A stretch of DNA of 64,000 bases from Brachycybe producta (lineage: Eukaryota; Arthropoda; Diplopoda; Playtdesmida; Andrognathidae): the NCBI GenBank assembly GCA_036925085.1, contig JAUPFP010000004.1:7786938-7850937 (forward strand). Direction: 5' to 3'. Made by a program: the position numbers and the translations under genes. Shown one piece after another: positions 62,691-64,000 of this stretch. Under the pieces are notes generated by a model. The model was not told the DNA's origin. It saw only the letters and a list, made by a program, of their open reading frames with translations, and did no database searches. How positions within the stretch are numbered: the first letter of the stretch is position 1; every line of letters begins with the position of its first letter.

Positions 62691-63276
62691 AAAGCCAGGC
62701 GGTGCGGTGCTTACTGGGTCTTGCACCCGTGGTACTGCAGGGCCATGAGTATCTGTCCACTGTTATCGATGGTCAGATGTTCTATCTACCCGTGGCACGA
62801 GACAAAGGTTCGCCTTTGTTAAACCACCACCGGTCGCTGCTCAGTCGAATGGGTATGCTAAAAAACTCAGGTGTCCGGCAAAGCCGGCGAACTGACGAAG
62901 GGACGTACCTTTGGGCAGTTCTCGCCAGAGGCACACCTGCTTCCAGCAGAATATGCCGGAAGCAGAGGTGCCTCTGGTGAGGTCTGCAGACCCGGAAATC
63001 ACCAGTTGGGTGTTTCCGAAGCCATGCCCCACATTGGAAGCTGTGCTGGACCAGCTGGAAAGCTGGGTGGCACCTTGTTTAAGTATTCATAGAAAAGAAG
63101 GTCCGGTAAGTACGGGCATTGCGAGGACTTCAGTCATTGGTGTGCCCATGCTGTTGCCCAGGCCTGGTAGGTCTCCTGGAGTGGAGGCTGGAACCCAGAC
63201 CCCCGAGCATCTGGTACAACCATCCTTTGCGGATCTGAAGACGGATGAGGCTCAGAAAAGCAGTGTCGGGCAATGA

Positions 63277-64000
63277 CAGTTGCCTTTACCTGAGCTTCAG
63301 AGCCATGCTTACTTCTGTGGGGCACCACATGTTCTGGTGTCAATGGATGATCATCTGGTTGAGATGACCGTCGACACCAGTGCCAAGGTTATAGTAATGA
63401 GCACATCGGTGGCACGGGAAATGGAGTTACCAGTGCAGGAGGTTAACCTCCCCTCATGCCTTTGCGGCATGGGTGGGTACTCCATCGTAATAGGAGTCAT
63501 GTACGTGGACATGTCAGTCAACGGAAGATTCATCAGAACCCATCTTCTCCTGGTTAAGAGAGAAAGAGAAGCCATTGTCGGAGTTGACCTGGCTTCTCGA
63601 TTTGGGCTACTGGTGGATATCATGAGCCGGAAGATTTACTTCCGGGAAGACATCTGGACCACACATCCAGATGCTCTTCATGCCGCAATGACCGATCAGG
63701 CTTTGCAGGGTACTTCAAAAGGAGTACAACTTCCGAACTCGTTGGAGGCATTGGTGAAGCTTCACAATTCTGTGGAGCCTCTGCTTCTCCCTCCTTTCAG
63801 GATACCGGAAGGGATGCCTGCAGATCCTGAAAAGGTGGATGGGTGGGTCGACATTGTGTTGCCTGAACTCACAGAGACCTGTTATCCAAGTAGGAGCGGG
63901 GATGTTTGTTCCCTGCAACTGTTGGAGAACATATGGCTATCAGCTCATGAGAGGAAAGTAGTTCCCATGAGTCTGATAGAGTATGCTGGCCATGGACAGC
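63277..64000 (+). CDS. pol: Retropepsin-like aspartic protease and start of pol, truncated by window end
   Basis: An open frame runs from after TGA 63274-63276 to the window edge with no stop. MTVDTSAKVIVMSTSVA (about 63364-63414) is the active-site loop, with DTS in place of the more usual DTG and both accepted in this class. AIVGVDLASRFGLLVDI (about 63572-63622) matches the second conserved strand-helix (G.D...). It would cut Gag-Pol. Downstream sequence up to the edge should lead to RT. An upstream region, 62690-63270, is poorly conserved and broken. Confidence 0.78.

Larger units (their letters stand above)
59605..64000 (+). mobile_element. Ty3/gypsy-like LTR retrotransposon, 5' part
   Basis: Putative 5' LTR (59605-60527), a TGGAGGCGCCGGG primer-site candidate at 60533, a repetitive leader, gag pieces, a CCHC knuckle and an aspartic protease. 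The RT is beyond the edge. Base composition is clearly more GC-rich than the surrounding intron. Gag has frame breaks, so the copy is damaged. Confidence 0.85.

Overview
The window is animal nuclear DNA, AT-rich and dense in transposable elements. It holds the first half of a multi-exon voltage-gated sodium-channel-type gene, which shows that the host is a metazoan. The channel sequence resembles the invertebrate NaV2 (DSC1/BSC1-like) type, and short interstitial TTAGG runs at about 30.82 and 42.58 kb fit an arthropod. The species is not identified.

Layout. 1-1.9 kb: decayed RTE-type LINE (+). 1.9-4.28 kb: nested inverted repeats, no convincing gene. 4,287-19,193: one complete Polinton/Maverick (adintovirus-like) element, 14.9 kb, with terminal inverted repeats and a perfect 6-bp target duplication (AATGAC). 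19.2-25.4 kb: a solo LTR, Helitron-like repeats, a LINE relic and unrecognised DNA. 25,486-59,368: fifteen channel exons on the + strand, whose introns are packed with TTAA-flanked foldback elements, hAT-type MITEs, solo LTRs and tandem arrays. 59.6-64 kb: the 5' part of a GC-richer Ty3/gypsy-like retrotransposon that runs off the right edge. It lies downstream of the last visible channel exon, probably inside the next intron.

The Polinton has three transcription units. A rightward block runs from 4.7 to 12.86 kb: Bcl-2-like protein, a conserved unknown, a small unknown, packaging ATPase, a basic virion-type protein, another unknown, integrase with chromodomain, minor capsid (penton-type) protein, basic/hydrophobic protein, major capsid protein, and adenain-like protease. 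A leftward block runs from 17.56 to 12.93 kb: a two-exon PC4-like protein, protein-primed DNA polymerase B, and dUTPase. A two-exon mini-gene near the right end reads outward. Many ORFs overlap by a few bases (ATGA, TAATG). Integrase, polymerase, minor capsid and three small genes carry stops or frameshifts, and the ATPase lacks its Walker B acidic pair. The capsid, protease, dUTPase and Bcl-2-like frames are open. The copy therefore looks like a fairly recent but inactive fossil of a virus-like element.

The most notable content is the accessory set of this element: a Bcl-2-like apoptosis regulator, a dUTPase whose start seems to need splicing, and the small spliced gene with a Cys-x-x-Cys motif. 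All calls were made by reading the sequence; no database search was run.
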